A stretch of 64,000 bases of DNA from Marchantia polymorpha subsp. ruderalis (lineage: Eukaryota; Streptophyta; Marchantiopsida; Marchantiales; Marchantiaceae), in the NCBI GenBank assembly GCA_037833965.1, contig AP031357.1:8948001-9012000 (forward strand). Direction: 5' to 3'. The notes under the pieces were generated by a model, which did no database searches, was not told where the DNA came from, and was given only the letters and a program-made list of their open reading frames with translations. The position numbers were made by a program, and so were the translations under genes. Shown here in pieces: positions 17,541 through 31,203 of the stretch (position 1 is the first letter of the stretch; each line of letters opens with the position of its first letter).

Positions 17541-20500
17541 TTATTGCCGCTTCATCAATGTTAAGTTCTTGATCATGTTCAAAAGAGCTGGAGTTCCCTT
17601 GACCACAATCTCGGCCTTTGCAGTGTTGGTCGCATGCGTGAAGAGCGAAAATCCAAACCCAATAAGCTGCACAGCAACAAACCTTACGATTAGTTTGATA
17701 AGGACATGACACATGCCATGCTCTAGTCACATCACAAGAGGCGCGTAGTACTTTCGCAATCAATCTGAGCAAAAATTCGCCAGACTTTGGGGACTAGGGA
17801 GACGAAATGTGGGGTTGAAATTTTACCTCCCAGAAGTACAATCTAGAAGACAAGAACCCTTGCCAATGATGCTCGTCAAGGTCGAAAAATGCATCAAAGA
17901 ATCGCCTCGTTCCAACAAGGTCAAGCTGTCAAAAGAGAAACGTTTGAGCCAGTATACATTAGAAGGATGCTGCGAGAAGTGCACGGGGATTAGGCACGAC
18001 CTACCGTCGACGCTTTTCAAGGGACACATGTACATGAAAGAATCTTCTAAAAGAAACTGTGCAATATACTTAAAAAACAGAAACGATTCCTCACGAACTC
18101 ACCTTTAGGAGTACGTCCATTCCAAAACAGAAAAACTCCCTTTGCTGTTGTCGTTCCATAGGCCATAAGTCAGCCCATACTCCTGCTGCTACTTCATCTC
18201 CAAAGGGTCCTTTCCGGGGTTCTGGAGGAGTCGGAATGTCCTCATCCTGACTAGAAGATGGCTCTGCTTCCTTCCCCAGGACAGTGTTGGAAGATATGTG
18301 GGGATGGCTTGCGCCACCAAGCCTTTTCACCAAAGAGTCCGCAACGATCGGTGCGGCAGCCAGAGTTCGCGCCACCATGTAACCTAGATGTCAATTAAAC
18401 ATTCGTTAAAAACGGGAACCACGGGTTTGTACAGAGAGAATATACACGCACTGCGGTTGTGAAATCCACCTCTGTGCCAGGCCTCTACAGATTCAAAATA
18501 GTAATGCTTATCATTCAAACATGCTTACCATACTCATCACGCTTTTGACAAGCGCGTAGACGAACGAGTTAAGATTTGTACTTACCAGTTGAAGGATGAA
18601 CCATCCCTGCCGTTCCTCCGATCCCCAAGACCCTTTGAGGAATCACAGGGAGCACTCCTCCCATTGGGATGACACACACTCTGCGAGATAAAGAGCCCGT
18701 CAATCGAGGAGAGATTTCAGTAGGTTTGTAAAGGCATCCACACCTTAGATGTTAGTACATCTAAGGTCTGACGTGTCATGCTTTGCTCCTGGTCATCTCT
18801 CTTTATGGAAGTTGATGAGCTTCCAAAAATACTCAAGGAATCAAAAGGAGCAATGAAGATGAAAGCTAACAAAATATGTCCGAATAAAACCTGTGCTTCA
18901 CAACATGGACCGACGATTAGAGTTAAGAATACGCACTCGTCCTCTTCAATGCTCTTCACATTGATACCCAGATGTTTCAACCGTGCCTCCATCCGTTGCT
19001 GGATCACCTCCAGGGGCACTCCGGGCCTTGCAACGAGAGATGTTTCCTCTGAAGATTACATGACCACGACAGATTCATGACTTCAAACATGCACGAGCTG
19101 TACACTGCATACATTCCTAGTTTCCCCAAGGCTCGTAAACGTAACCAGCCGATTGCTTCAAAAGAAATATGTAACATACAAAATGAATCCTTCTTGCTCG
19201 ACAAAATTGCCCCAACAAAAGCAGCACTCGATACTGTCTGCATACCATCCTCTTAGACACTCCCATTGACCGCCATAGAAGGAAAAAAAAAAGTTATTAC
19301 ACATTCATCCAAGATAATTCTATGATAGTATGGAGCCCTACTTCTCGGTTTCTCCCCTTCGAGCACGAGACTATTCGGAGAGGTGAAAACGCCACCCATC
19401 TCTTTTACAAGGCCGAAATAAAAAAATAGAATTCAAACGGATTAGAAGCCACAGGAGTGACTGTGGGTACAGCTGAATACTAGTAGATATATCTTCCCTA
19501 CCAAATACTCTCAGAACGAAAATTACCCAAAAATATTTTCGTCGGAGAAAATGGCATGGCATACAAGAAAGTTGGCAGCTTCTTGTTGCTTTCTTTGAGT
19601 TCAGGATATTTGTTCAAATGGGAGTCCCTCCAGTCCATGAACAGCATTTTGTCAAGGTCAAAAGGATGGCAGTCAACCTGAATATGACAGGGAAACAAAT
19701 ATCCATGAGAAAAAACAAACATACGTCAAACAACCGCCCACCAATTCCCGAAAACCGCCCATGGACCTGGGCTTTTGTATCGGGGCTAGGACTAACAGTA
19801 TCAAAAGGATAAGGCCTAGTGCTAACAGACAAACCGTGGTAGGAGGCTTCCACTCGAATCTCGGTGGACTCCCCCGAAGAAGCTCTAATAAGATCCCGAT
19901 CAGACGAGTCCCATGATGGCAAATCGGAAACTAACAGGTAATGTTCTTCCACGGGTTCTTTTAGAAGCAGAGTAGTTTCCATTATTATGATACGGAAGAC
20001 AAACCATGGCCTCATGAGAGAAGGTTAAACTCACCTCGGCAACTATACCGTATGCAATTTGATAGCCTGGATTGAAAGGCTTGTCATACTGCACAAGACG
20101 TCTGGAGTGCCCTGTGGCATCCAAAACAACTGCAGTCTCAATCACGAATCCATCATCGCAGACCACAAAAGATCGGTCCTTGCTGTGGGTAACGTGTTTC
20201 ACCTGCACGAATTTTCGAGAAAGAAGGTTAATTTCCACAAGGAGGTCAGCTATATCGTTACTGCTCATAAGTTCCGTGACAAACACTTTCTGTCCAACTT
20301 CCCGACTGCTAGATCAACTACTTGTGAAGTCACTCATGATTCACAAGAGAACTTAAGACCAGTTGGCGGAACAAGCATTCGATCTCCTCCGCCCGATAAC
20401 ACCAATTGTTCAGTCTCGGTTTGCCAAGTCTCATATGTTGTAAAAGCACTGGGACACAATACCCCACTTGAGGATAACTCTTTCTCTGGCCGAGTTGGGA

Positions 20501-21745
20501 AGGTATCATGTGTGAACATAGCAAATTGCAACTGCTCAGACAGAGGACCCTCGGAAGCCATTCCTCCCTTCATCAGTTATGCATAAAGTCGACGATGTTT
20601 CCGTTCTTAGCACATTATTAGACTCGGCTACTGAGGTACATGCAAGGGAGGTAGTCATAATTTAAGAGATGTTTGTAAGAGGAGGTGAAGGGGAAATCAC
20701 ACCTTCTTCCTACAACAGTCCTAATTGTCAGTAACTCGGCTGAAGTAAATAAAATTCTGTAGTTACGAAGTTGTGTGTAGCTCAGTCCCTCGCCATCGGC
20801 TCGGATCAAAAAACAGACTACCTGAGATATCCTCTTAAGAAAGGTGTGGGAGCTGAGGAGGAAAATCAGTATTGTCTGAATTTGATACAGAGATGGATTC
20901 AACGAACAACGGTTTCACGGTGATAACTTTGCTCCCTTCTTGATTCACCACGCCGAAGTTTTCTACATCAAGGTCCCATTGGGACGCCTATTAACACTCA
21001 CCAAACGAGAATGCAGGTATTACAGAGGTGGATGAAATTCTAAAGGAAATCCGTTCAGAATATCATCCGATTCAGCTTGAATGATTACCTTCGACTGGTA
21101 AAACTGCACCCCATTCGTTATGCACTGCTCAATCATCTTCGACTTCAACCTGGTTCGATTCACTCTTCCGTAAGGACGTTGCAGTAACTTCTTTACGTCA
21201 TCATCCAAGTAAACCACGGCGCTTCCCCACGTGTAGTCGAGACAGTCCAGCAGGTCCATTGCCTCGAATTCGTCCACCCAAACTCCATAATTGTTGGGCC
21301 ACACACTCCTCGGCTCCGGGTCGATGCAGCAAACGCTCAGTCCTTGACCTGACACTCTCTGGGCTACGGCTAAACCTGCAGGACCTCCCCCGACGACCAC
21401 GAGATCCACAGCCTTACTCTTCCTCGGATCAAAAATTGGAATCTCATAGTTCAGTTTCTTCAGCTCGACTTTGGGCTTCATCTCGAGCAGAGTACCACCT
21501 GCGGCCCTCACAGAGCAAACTCTCGTCTCCGCCATGTGCAGACGCCGAGCCGCCAGTCCGGGAGACAGCAAACTCCCATTCCCATTCACTTCCCCACATC
21601 GAGAGCTCAATTCGTCCCCTCGCGTCGGCGCAATCGGACAGAAGCCGGAACGCAACAGGTGCTTCGGCGAGCCGCTCCTCACTTTCACCGCCCCTGCTCT
21701 CAACCCATACCTCGTCGAGCTCATCGACACCGTGCACGACGCCAT
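17541..21745 (-). CDS. LCYB: Lycopene beta-cyclase, chloroplast, 8 exons
   Basis: The enzyme forms the two beta-ionone rings that convert lycopene to beta-carotene in plastids. Exons in coding order: 21745-21089, 20202-20035, 19677-19527, 19048-18937, 18680-18586, 18383-18103, 17925-17827 and 17666-17541. They join in phase to 562 residues. Residues 1 to about 85 are Ser/Arg/Ala-rich, like a transit peptide. The dinucleotide-binding motif VVVGGGPAGLAV is near 116-127. WPNNYGVWVDEFEAMDLLDC, MDWRD (289-293), FLEETSLV (about 324-331) and GIGGTAGMVHPSTGYMVART are lycopene cyclase signatures. FLEETSLV and IPMGG point to the beta rather than the epsilon enzyme. An extra acidic, Ser/Pro-rich linker (about 420-458) precedes the conserved WADLWPMERQQQREFFCFG block. 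The start is the first in-frame ATG, in good context (GATATGGCG); the open frame upstream of it has no ATG. The gene looks intact. Confidence 0.96.
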
Positions 21746-24144
21746 ATCTGCGACCTTCGCCCCCACCAGCACCCGACGATACCGCAACCCCTCGGCCTCG
21801 ACCTCCACCAGCTCGTAAGCACACGAGTGCTTACATACCCACACTCATCCAACGCACTTTCATTTCAAGCATACGGCTATGTCCGTCTCCCCGCCTCGCC
21901 GCGCGGAATCCGGCTATGCCGGCGACTGCAGAAAAAAGATCCACCTACAGCTTCAGCTTCAGCTACAGCGGACGATGGCAAGTGCACACTGAGCAAGGCA
22001 GGCGCCTCGGGCATCTGCTGCTCGGGGACGGACGAGCGTCGCAAATCATCCGTTCTCGCATCTGGAAACCATGTGCATTTGTGCCTCCTTCCTCCCTTCC
22101 TTCCTTCCTTCAAGAATCTGACATGGACGCAGCAGCAGCACCACCACCACGACGAAGAAACAAGAAAGAGCAGATGAATAAGAAGAAGAAGAAGAAGATC
22201 GTGCTTCGTCCTGAACGCGCAGGAATCTCGTCCGCTGCCGATTCCTTACCAGATTCTGTGACAACGTCTGGCGCGGGGACTCACCGAGAGAAAGAAAGAG
22301 AGAGAGGCGCGAGGAGGGCGCGGGCGGTGCTCGTGCTGGATCCGGCAGGTGCGCCTTCCACGTCGTCGCCTTCCTTCGCAGGCCAGACAGACGACAACAC
22401 ACGATCCCATCCTAGGCTCCGGCCTCTAACCAACCCTAGAGGGTTATCCCAACCCACTGCTGCTGCTGCTCCCGTCCATTGGGGGCCATGGTATGTTTCT
22501 CTCTTCTTCTCTTCCTTTGTCGTCCCGCCGGAAGTTGCCATCTCCTCGTCGTCGGCCGATCGTCGCTGCTGGCTCCTCGGAACTTGGATTCGTCCGCATC
22601 GGGGGCAGGTCGGATTCTGCGATGCCGATCTTTCTCTCGCGATTCTCCGCCAGTACTGTACGTTCATGGTGCGTACGTTCCCAGCAGTGGTAATCGGAAA
22701 CTCTACGAGTGGCGGCGTGTGGGATCGAAGAACCGGGTCCCGGATTGCACGCATGACCGTGAAGTGGATAAGTAATTTAAATAATCTAAGCTGGCGAATG
22801 GACTTTTCTGTTCACTGTTAATTTTGGTGCACTTGTATCTTGAGATTGGGTTCCGGTCACACCTGCAAACGTGGTCCAAGTTCGGTTTCGCTGAATCTCT
22901 TACTGTGCCTGAGTTGTGTTTCAATCAGTATCTAGCAGAGCCAAATGCGGCATAAATCATAAATACAATTTGGTGATAAATATTATGCATGTTATCCAAA
23001 ACTGTAGAATGGAGATTTTACTAAAATTCATGATCATTTTGTATGAAAACAACGTACAGTTCTGTACTTAGTGTGGTGTACAATTTGAAGGTTCCAACTT
23101 ACTTAAAACAATCATCCAACATATCAGGTTTTAAGATATGATCTTCAGCATCTGGCCATAAGAAATGGCATAAGACTTTACTAAAACAATGAATGGTAAG
23201 ATTTTAATTACGTTCACTAATCAAGAAAGTTGAATCTCAGAAATATGTCATAGAATAGTTACGTTCTTGATCTTTTATCATCATTCATGAAATTCATCTA
23301 ATATTGCGAAGAATTTTCTTTACTAAATTTTTTTTAACTCATGGAACAATCCATAGTATGAAAAATTCTAAGCTCTAACAAGTATCTGAATAAATCTTGA
23401 TATATTTTTCATTTTTTATAAAAAAAAAATATTTTCGCAAATATTATTGTGAAATTAATTAAAAATGTTATTATTGAAATTATTTAATAATTTTCATGTT
23501 TATTAAATCAATTATTTTTATTGAATTAAAATAAATTTAATCATATGGCAGTTTGAATGATGAAAATTTAGAGAATGCAATAGAAATCTATGCATCTTTA
23601 AAAATCTATGAAAAAAAATCTTTAAAAATCAAGATGCATCTCACAAACACTGTATTATGTTATTGAATATATCTAAAACTATGAACAAAAACTCAACAAC
23701 TTTTATTTTGATTTTGTAATAATTAAAAAATATCATGATCATGTGTGCGTCTTACTATAAGTACAAGGAGTAAGTATTTTTTTTAATTTTTAAATAAAAC
23801 TTAAAAAAATTCATCTATACATAATAATAAGAAAATAATTTCCGACATAAAATGACATAAATTATATCAAATCTCCTTATCATTATACATCTTCGTCAAT
23901 TTTTTTAATCAACTGCATCATAATAAAAAATTTATACAGATATAGTGTCAAAAACACTATTTTTAGGGAACATTAAACTTATTGTAAAATACTACTAGTT
24001 TGATGTTTTAATCATCTTGGTCAATCGATCAATGATTTCACATAATTTGTCAATTATGTAAAATTGAAATTCATTTTTCCTGAATGTAATGTTTAAGTTA
24101 TAAATGTAATTGTTGAATTTGATCACTTAAAATGTTGATACTAA

Positions 24145-24342
24145 ATGTACATTGACAAGGAATGGGAAATCTTGGTCTCGGCTTGGGGTTCGAGGGCCCT
24201 ATCACCAGCCAGGATTGGATCGGATCAGCCCGACAAGGAGGCCGATCTATTCAACATCATGGGGAGGGAAGACCTTAGCAAACTGATTAGTCTGAGTGAG
24301 CAATACCACAGCGCGCTCGAGGAACTCCTGTCAAATATATAA
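24145..24342 (+). CDS. Short GC-rich ORF island, function unknown
   Basis: A 65-codon frame opens with ATG and ends in TAA. It stands out as a GC-rich patch between AT-rich DNA on the left and degenerate repeats on the right. The product is hydrophilic with an acidic helix-like end, DLSKLISLSEQYHSALEELL. No family was recognised. It could be a captured exon, a decayed gene fragment or chance; I see neither splice sites nor a promoter that decides this. Confidence 0.25.
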   Translation: MYIDKEWEILVSAWGSRALSPARIGSDQPDKEADLFNIMGREDLSKLISLSEQYHSALEELLSNI

Positions 24343-24389
24343 TAACTTTAAGTTTGACTCTTCCAACTTCAAATAAAACTCAAAAGATA

Positions 24390-24735
24390 TTCTTTGTACA
24401 GAAATTGAAGTATAAATGAGCATAAACCAAAGGTAATTCTCGAAGTATGAAAAAATTGTTCATCTCTTGACTCATGACAAAACGTACACATGATCAAACA
24501 GACACACTTCAATAACGCTCTTTGAAACAGTTGAAGAAGGATAAATGAGCAAATATTCAACGTATGAGTTAAGAAATGAACAAATTGCAAAGAACAAAAC
24601 ATGGAAAAATCTCATCGACATTTATTAAACATACCCACTCCAAAAGATGGATTTATTAAAAAGTCTTCAAAAACACTCTTTTCAACAATAGAAGAAGAAT
24701 GATGAGCATGTTTCAAACATACTCGGCAAGAGATG
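24390..24735. repeat. Degenerate tandem repeat, about 126-159 bp period, 3 copies
   Basis: Three diverged copies of a segment resembling GTTGAAGAAGNATNATGAGC occur, anchored near 24,401, 24,528 and 24,686. Each is followed by an AT-rich stretch containing AAGNNATGAAN and AATTG. Spacings are about 126 and 159 bases. The copies are too diverged for exact borders by eye. Confidence 0.45.
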
Positions 24736-24919
24736 AATTAATTGCACACCAGAAATTCCAAGGAATCGATGGAGTTTTACTCAACCTATACTCCAAGAGA
24801 TGGAAAAGATCTTGATAGAAAATTTGGGGCTTAACCTTACACAAGTTAGATTCTGCTCACTCTAGTCTACCACTAACCATAATCTAGGGAAGTTTTTTTA
24901 ATATTATAATCTTTAGAAT

Positions 24920-25275
24920 TATAGGGAGGTTATAACTATTCAGCACATGCTGCTGTTAAAAAGTCTTATATGCGATCATTAGCCACTTTTCCTCCGATAC
25001 TTCCTCACGTGCGATACCGAGAGATGTATATCTTACGTACCCTACGTTTAGATATTCCTGCACTCTTGGCTTCGTCGATCTCCTAGCTCAATCTCCAACT
25101 TTTTCAATTGTGTGATAACTCCATAATACATGGGGTTCCAACCATAGAGCATGTGCTATCTAGAAAGATCTTATATTTTTTCGAAGCCACTTTTCCATTA
25201 GAGAATTCCTGATCTAGATCTCTTTTGGCCTAGGTCTCGAGATCTTGCAGTCTTGGGTTTGTCCATCAACAACAT
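24920..25275. repeat. Degenerate direct duplication, about 190 bp
   Basis: Two diverged copies share, in order, a CATGCTG/CATGTGCT-type box, then GTCTTATAT or ATCTTATAT, then AGCCACTTTTCC, then a CTTGGCTTCGTC or CTTGGGTTTGTC end. The first copy spans roughly 24,925-25,085 and the second 25,120-25,270. It is non-coding and of unknown origin. Confidence 0.4.
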
Positions 25276-27307
25276 CAACGATGGTGATCTCCACAGAGAA
25301 AACGAGAAACTTCTTATTTATTTTTTATTAGTAATCTCTAGTCGACATCTTTATACAAATTAGAGATGAATTTTTTTGGGGTCAAGTGGCCACATGATAA
25401 TTGAAATAGAACAAGTGAGTATAAAATTGAGTCCATACGTGCACATTATGTATTCACTTCACCTCAACCTTTTCCAGAGTAGATAACGATATATTTGAGA
25501 AATATAAAGAAGGTTGAATAAAAAAAATAAAATATGGCTCAGCAAAGTAGCGATTGGATCGACAAAAGTGGAAATGCTTGAAGACTGCCTCCTCAGCTGC
25601 ATCTTCCGTGCACCTGGGGCGTGCAACCACTTGGAGAACGGCAGTTACGTTTAGAGAGTGTTCTCTAAATTACTGTCAAATCTGCACAGAAATCTTCTCT
25701 ACCTGCTGATGAACAATTCCCCGTGCACAGTCCACGTGAAGGGGGCAGGTTCTGGAAGAACCTTTCAAAGTCTTTGGTTCCAAGAGCTGGAAATTCTCCA
25801 ATGGGAGAGCAACGAGTTCAGTGGTGCTTCTTACTAATTGGATGGCGAAGGATCCGCGTGATACAGCTCAAAGCCCAACACGTGGGAGGCAGAATTCCTA
25901 TGTTACGAAAACTGTGTAATATTCTACATCTCGATCACAGTCAACGCCACGTGCCAGACTCGTGACATTTAAAACGAGTTGGCCGATCGAACGTGGTGTG
26001 CGAACACCGAGATGATTCCCACGAGCAGATTTTGTTAGTTTACTCAGCTGAGTGCATTCCGTACATCGATCTTTAGCAGCCAATTGTCTGCAAATCCTCG
26101 GTCGAGATCTACACTCTAGTCGAGCGTTGAGTCATGCGGAAAAACGTCGGTCCTTTACTCCGCTGCTCGAGACTCACTTTCGAGGATATCAAAGTTTGAC
26201 GCCCACATCACTTACTTCAAAGTGGAGTATACAAAAAGATCTCTCTCGAAGCTCGTGTTCGATTCTTTGATTGTACATCTTCCCAGAGATTCTTCCATCT
26301 TTTTCTTCCCCGTGACAAATTTTCATGTAAGTCTTCTTTCGACATATTCGGTTGACTACTGAAGACAAACCAGTCTACGTTTGTAAAGCCTCTGGAATTC
26401 ATCTGTAAAAAAGTTATGAAATGACGAAAAGCCATTGGCGGAGTAAAGTCGCTCAAAGACTCCTGTTTGTAAGGCTCAGACTGACATATCCTTCGGAATT
26501 CGTCTCCGGTTGAACGAGCATCCAGTGATACCAGTCGTGACAATGGATACATTCCAGACACAGGAACCACCAAGGTCCATCTTCTCTTCGAAGATACACT
26601 TCTCCCTGAAAATCTGGCCCTCAGCAAACCTTGCCGATTTTCTAAATATTCACACATTGTCTCGCAGTGATCTGTCGTCAATGAATACTACCACTGTTGC
26701 AGATAACGAAGGAAGAAGCAGACATGTGCTTTCACATACAAAATGCAACTCGATTGTGTTTTGTATTAGCTGAATATTCCAATTTCCATTCTCTTCCGCT
26801 TCAAGAACTGAAGCGAGATGTCAATGACATCTGTTTTCATATTTGTACCACATGTCGTGACGTCCAGACTCAACTCATTCATCCGATTAACACAGCGAGG
26901 TTACACCGCTGCGCATAAAATCAAATAATCGCATTTTGCACTTATTTTCGATATACAAGAATATCAGGGGCATACCCCTTTCTGTGAAACTCCCCATTTC
27001 GGCAGCAGCTTCTATCAGCTGGCGTTGATCGTGGACGTGTGTGTCAAACACGAGCATGAAATGACATATACAGCAGCTCCAAGTTGTGTAAGGAAACAGC
27101 AAAGGGTCCTTGCTATCTTGCCCACGACGAACAGGGTTGAAGTGCGTTTAGTGCCCACACTTTTTTGATAATGGTCATGCTTCTCGAAAGCCAGCATAAT
27201 AGTTGTACATCTAAAAATTAAGAAAATTACCTTCAGGATGAAAGAATTGGATGGTAATTTTCAAATACTGACTGTCAATAAAGGGGTGATTGCCTTATAA
27301 ACTTGAG

Positions 27308-28687
27308 TCATTGATAGGCTACATCGACTCCTTTCTCCTTCAAGAATGCTTTTGCTTCATCTATGTCCTGTAGGATAAAAGGAGAAACAATCCAGTCAAA
27401 GGCACATTCATCAACACGAAAGACACGAAGAATTTGTTATGCGCCAGATAGACATAAGCACTTGTATCGAGTTAGAAACAACTAGAAGGAAATCCTAAGA
27501 CATAGCAAATCCAAACATAGGAGATGGAGCAAGTTGACATGTGGAGTGCTCAAACAGCGTAAAAGGCTTTCAGCGATCAAGACTCTACTCGAATGTCACA
27601 TTAGGAAGATGGATCAAATTTAAAATCGTCCAGTAGCTATCAAAGACCATATATGATATTGCAAATATGGAGATGACGGGCTGGAGGTGAAGCAGAAACC
27701 TCAACCTTGACCCTGGGCCCATTTCAGAGCAAAAAAGACCAACCCTAAAGACCAGCGGAGCAGAGATAGAAAACATTCTTTAGATTTCAAAAACCACATC
27801 CGGCCAGTTACGTCCGGTATTAGCACATTATAAAATGAACGAGCGTTGCTCGGTCATATACTTGTTTGGATAAATTCGATGAAACATAAGATACAATCTT
27901 CTCTATCTGAGAATATCGGATCCGCAGTGAACCTCATCAGTAAGAGAAGACTTACAAGTTTGAATCGAGGTTTCCTGTGATACAGGTGTAATCCCAGTGG
28001 AAGTTTAACCACAAATTGCTCACATTTAAAGGTCTCATGGCTGCTTTCCATGAGAACTGATAAGTTTTGACGCTCAGTGAGAATTTGTGGTGATTTTGAG
28101 GCCAAGTTAAGGAATCGAGACGTGCATATGAGAGACATGTGTTAAATTGTAGAGAGTGCTTCGACCTATTTATGATTCCATGTCCAACGTCAACGAAGTC
28201 TGCTCTTACCTTCTGAAGTAGAATAGATTCATGAGGACAAGTTGGAAAGACCATGAGGCCGTATCCAACCATACCTAGTCCGTAACACCCGAGAGCAACC
28301 AACGCATATACAGGTAACTGCGAAACGTGAACCAGTCAACGCTATAAATCAATTACAGTTCATACAATCTGCACAATTGGAGAAAGCATATGAATCGATC
28401 GTTTCAGCTCACATTTTTTAAGCTGATGATCGCAGTGCGGACTTCAAGCAGATTTCCTTCGTTCGTTCAAGGAAAATTCTATGAGCTCAGATTAAACATT
28501 CATATAAATTACAACTGGAAATTCAAAGCGAGAAGGTCCGTCCACAAGAAGCATACTGGACGCGAAGAATACTCACGAATGGAAGAATGAGGCTGAACGA
28601 TTGAGGAAGGTCAGGAGACAGAAGCAGACCGATCCACAACGCCACAAGAGTTCCGACCACAGCACCAAACTTAAAAACCTGCTTCAT
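27308..28687 (-). CDS. DPM3: Dolichol-phosphate mannose synthase subunit 3 (DPM3), 3 exons
   Basis: DPM3 is the small ER-membrane subunit that tethers and stabilises the catalytic subunit DPM1, which makes dolichol-phosphate-mannose for N-glycans, GPI anchors and O-mannosylation. Exons in coding order: 28687-28577, 28317-28210 and 27367-27308. All have GT/AG borders in phase 0 and give 92 residues, the normal family size. Two membrane helices are visible, at about 7-24 (FGAVVGTLVALWIGLLL) and 38-60 (LPVYALVALGCYGLGMVGYG). The family signature FPTCPHESILLQKDI follows, then the C-terminal DEAKAFLKEKGVDV that contacts DPM1. The start is the Met directly before the first helix; the frame upstream is open but unlike the family. 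The gene looks intact. Confidence 0.94.
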
Positions 28688-28929
28688 CGCAAATTGCCCC
28701 AAAAGTCGCTCGATCTCGAATATTATCGAAGATTTACAGCATGTTTTGTCCACTTGTTGCTTCCACCATTCACCATATCTGTACTCACACAGTGGGAAAT
28801 TTCCTCTTTTTCTCAACCCTCTCTTTGCATGTCTAATATCAAAGGTCTGTGGAAGTCCGTAGTGAAAATTGTTTGTTGAAATCGGGGATACGCGATATCG
28901 CGGGGCAAATCATGGGAGTTTCAGCGTGT

Positions 28930-31203
28930 TCCGGACGTAAATCCGATGGAGACAATACGACCTTCAATTGTTCTGGCAATTGCTCGTCCAACCCTAAATC
29001 GCGTATCCCTCACCAATCAGTCGTTTAACAATGATTAAATAAAGTTTTGCGGTTTTCAATCAGTTCTAACATGTATAATTAGCATACAAATAATTATGCA
29101 TTTATTAATTATTCTACCATATATATTACTTATATGCAATAAATTGTATATTTTAAAAATATCAACTCTAACATTTCCATTATCGAAATGAATAAAATTT
29201 TTCAACATATCCTTTAATAATAATTTGCTGAAATATTTTGAGTTTGACATTATGCAGATGGAAGATTATGTTACATTAATATCTAGAGAAGAATAGAATT
29301 GCATGAAAATATGTGAATTTAACATAAACATGTATGTAATTAAAAAGAGTAATGAAGTGCGGCACTAGCAAAAGCCATGTTCATATGTGCATCAGAGTTT
29401 ACTATTCGATATTTTTTTTTATAAAAAATTAGAAAATAACATTTGATGGTTCTTGAATTGAATATAATTTTGATTAATTTTAAATAAAGAGCCAGTGTAA
29501 AAGTCAGAACGGGTGCCATTAGAAAAATAAAAATTTTCACGCTACTAGGCAAAATTGGCTCTTTTATCATGAGCTTCAACCATCTGCTAAAGGTTGTAAC
29601 AATCCTAAAATATATCAATGAAGAAAATAACCATCTTTACTAGCACAACAATATGTTATCTTTCTCAATAAATATAAATATCACTTTTTGAGTGTTATTT
29701 AATTTCATATATGTATAAATTTGAAATATACATTGATTCAATCTAGTAAAATATACAAAATATGAATTTTTTTTTTGTTGGAATTATGTACTATTGATAT
29801 GAAGATTTTTTCCAAACATATTTATAAAATTAGAAGAATTCATTTTAAAATATAATGTATTTAAAAATGAGGATCCAAAATAACTTTGAATACATTGTTA
29901 TGATTCAATAATCAATATTGACTACCCATTTATGTTCATTTATGTACAAGCCCATTTGATAAGATTTTGTATATTATAAATGAGATATTAAAATAATAGA
30001 TTTATTCCATGTTTTTCAAAAATATGTTGATTTTAAATTTGATTGCAATATAAAAATTTTGCAGCTTATCAAAGTTAAATAGTTCAATATGATTGTAAAA
30101 CGAGCTATTCACAATCATGTAATGATGATATATTACTTATGAAAAAAAAACTAAAAAATTTTAATACACTTGTTATTTTATTTTTAATTCTACTTTATTT
30201 TATTATAAATTGGTTTAAAATACACAATTCAACATGATTTATAATTTTGGTGTAAAATCTGATGTTAGAATATCATTATAGGGCCAATAAAGAATTTGAA
30301 TAGAATTAATTGAATCATGACTAAGCATTGCTAATATATATTTGGTGTATTATATTAAAAAAATCAAATTTGGTGAACAAGCACAAAATTATTATTTTTT
30401 GGATATGAATCATTTATTAGATTTTATGTTATGAAGATACTAGACTACACATAAATGTACACAATCTTTTGTTTGTCAAAACTAAATCATACTTTATTTT
30501 AGGATAAAATTACTTTATTCAATGTAAAAGCATGAAAATTTTTTATATTAAGTTAACAACATGCTTTGCTGTCTTATACAAATTTAAATTCAAACGTAAA
30601 AAAAAATTAAATCTTTAAAGATTTTTAAACTTCAAATCACACATACATTTCAAAATAATACTATTACAATAATTGCAGAAAGTTAGATTATAAACAAAAC
30701 ACAAATATAATGATGTGAAACAATTTTTGAATCATTACTTAATTGTTTGAGTGATAAATTTTTAATCAAAATTGTGGAATCGATCTTAAAAATATAACTC
30801 TAAATTATTGATGGAGTTCTACATTCACATATATAATTAGCTTGGTTGCTAAAAGTTTATCTTCACAAGAAAAAAAAAGAACAACACCTCCAATCTTTAA
30901 TGATTTAAAGTGACAAATATTGCACCTATAGATTTGCGATATGAGTTGAAATAAGTTACTTAGTCTCTAATTTACATCAAAATTGATATATCATGAAAAT
31001 TATAAGTACAAGTGTCTGTGTTAAAATCATTTTAAGCTATGGATATAATTATTCTCTTGACTTTGTATATGAATGATGGGTAAAAAATTATGTGATAAGG
31101 TGTTTGATTATGAACAATCAATAAAACTATCAACATTTTAGATTCATAATGAAGATATTAAAAACCAATTTGATATAAATCTAAGTAAACATATGATAAA
31201 GGG
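28930..31203. other. AT-rich intergenic block
   Basis: This is about 2.2 kb of strongly AT-rich DNA with many A/T runs and only chance frames. I see no gene, RNA or clear repeat end. It stops abruptly at about 31,204, where GC-rich DNA (AGGGCCACGCTAGGGCCACAC) begins, which marks the left border of the element-rich zone. Confidence 0.6.

Larger units (their letters stand above)
21746..27307. other. Intergenic between LCYB and DPM3
   Basis: 21.75-22.8 kb is GC-rich and includes GAA/GA-rich runs near 22,180-22,200 and 22,285-22,305. It should hold the LCYB promoter. About 22.95-24.14 kb is very AT-rich with no frame of note. A GC-richer island with a 65-codon frame follows at 24,145-24,342, then degenerate tandem repeats to about 25.3 kb. 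25.5-27.2 kb has balanced composition and unassigned frames, for example 154 codons on the minus strand at 26217-26681. I see no recognisable gene. Confidence 0.45.

Noticed and set aside
21746-21844. Upstream extension of the LCYB frame
   Set aside because: The frame is open but begins at GTG with no ATG before 21,745. The ATG at 21,745 has a good plant context and leads directly into a transit-like peptide.
21259-22821. A 520-codon open frame on the + strand
   Set aside because: Its first part is antisense to LCYB exon 1 and the rest lies in GC-rich promoter DNA. It is Ser/Pro/Arg-rich with no domain; composition explains the lack of stops.
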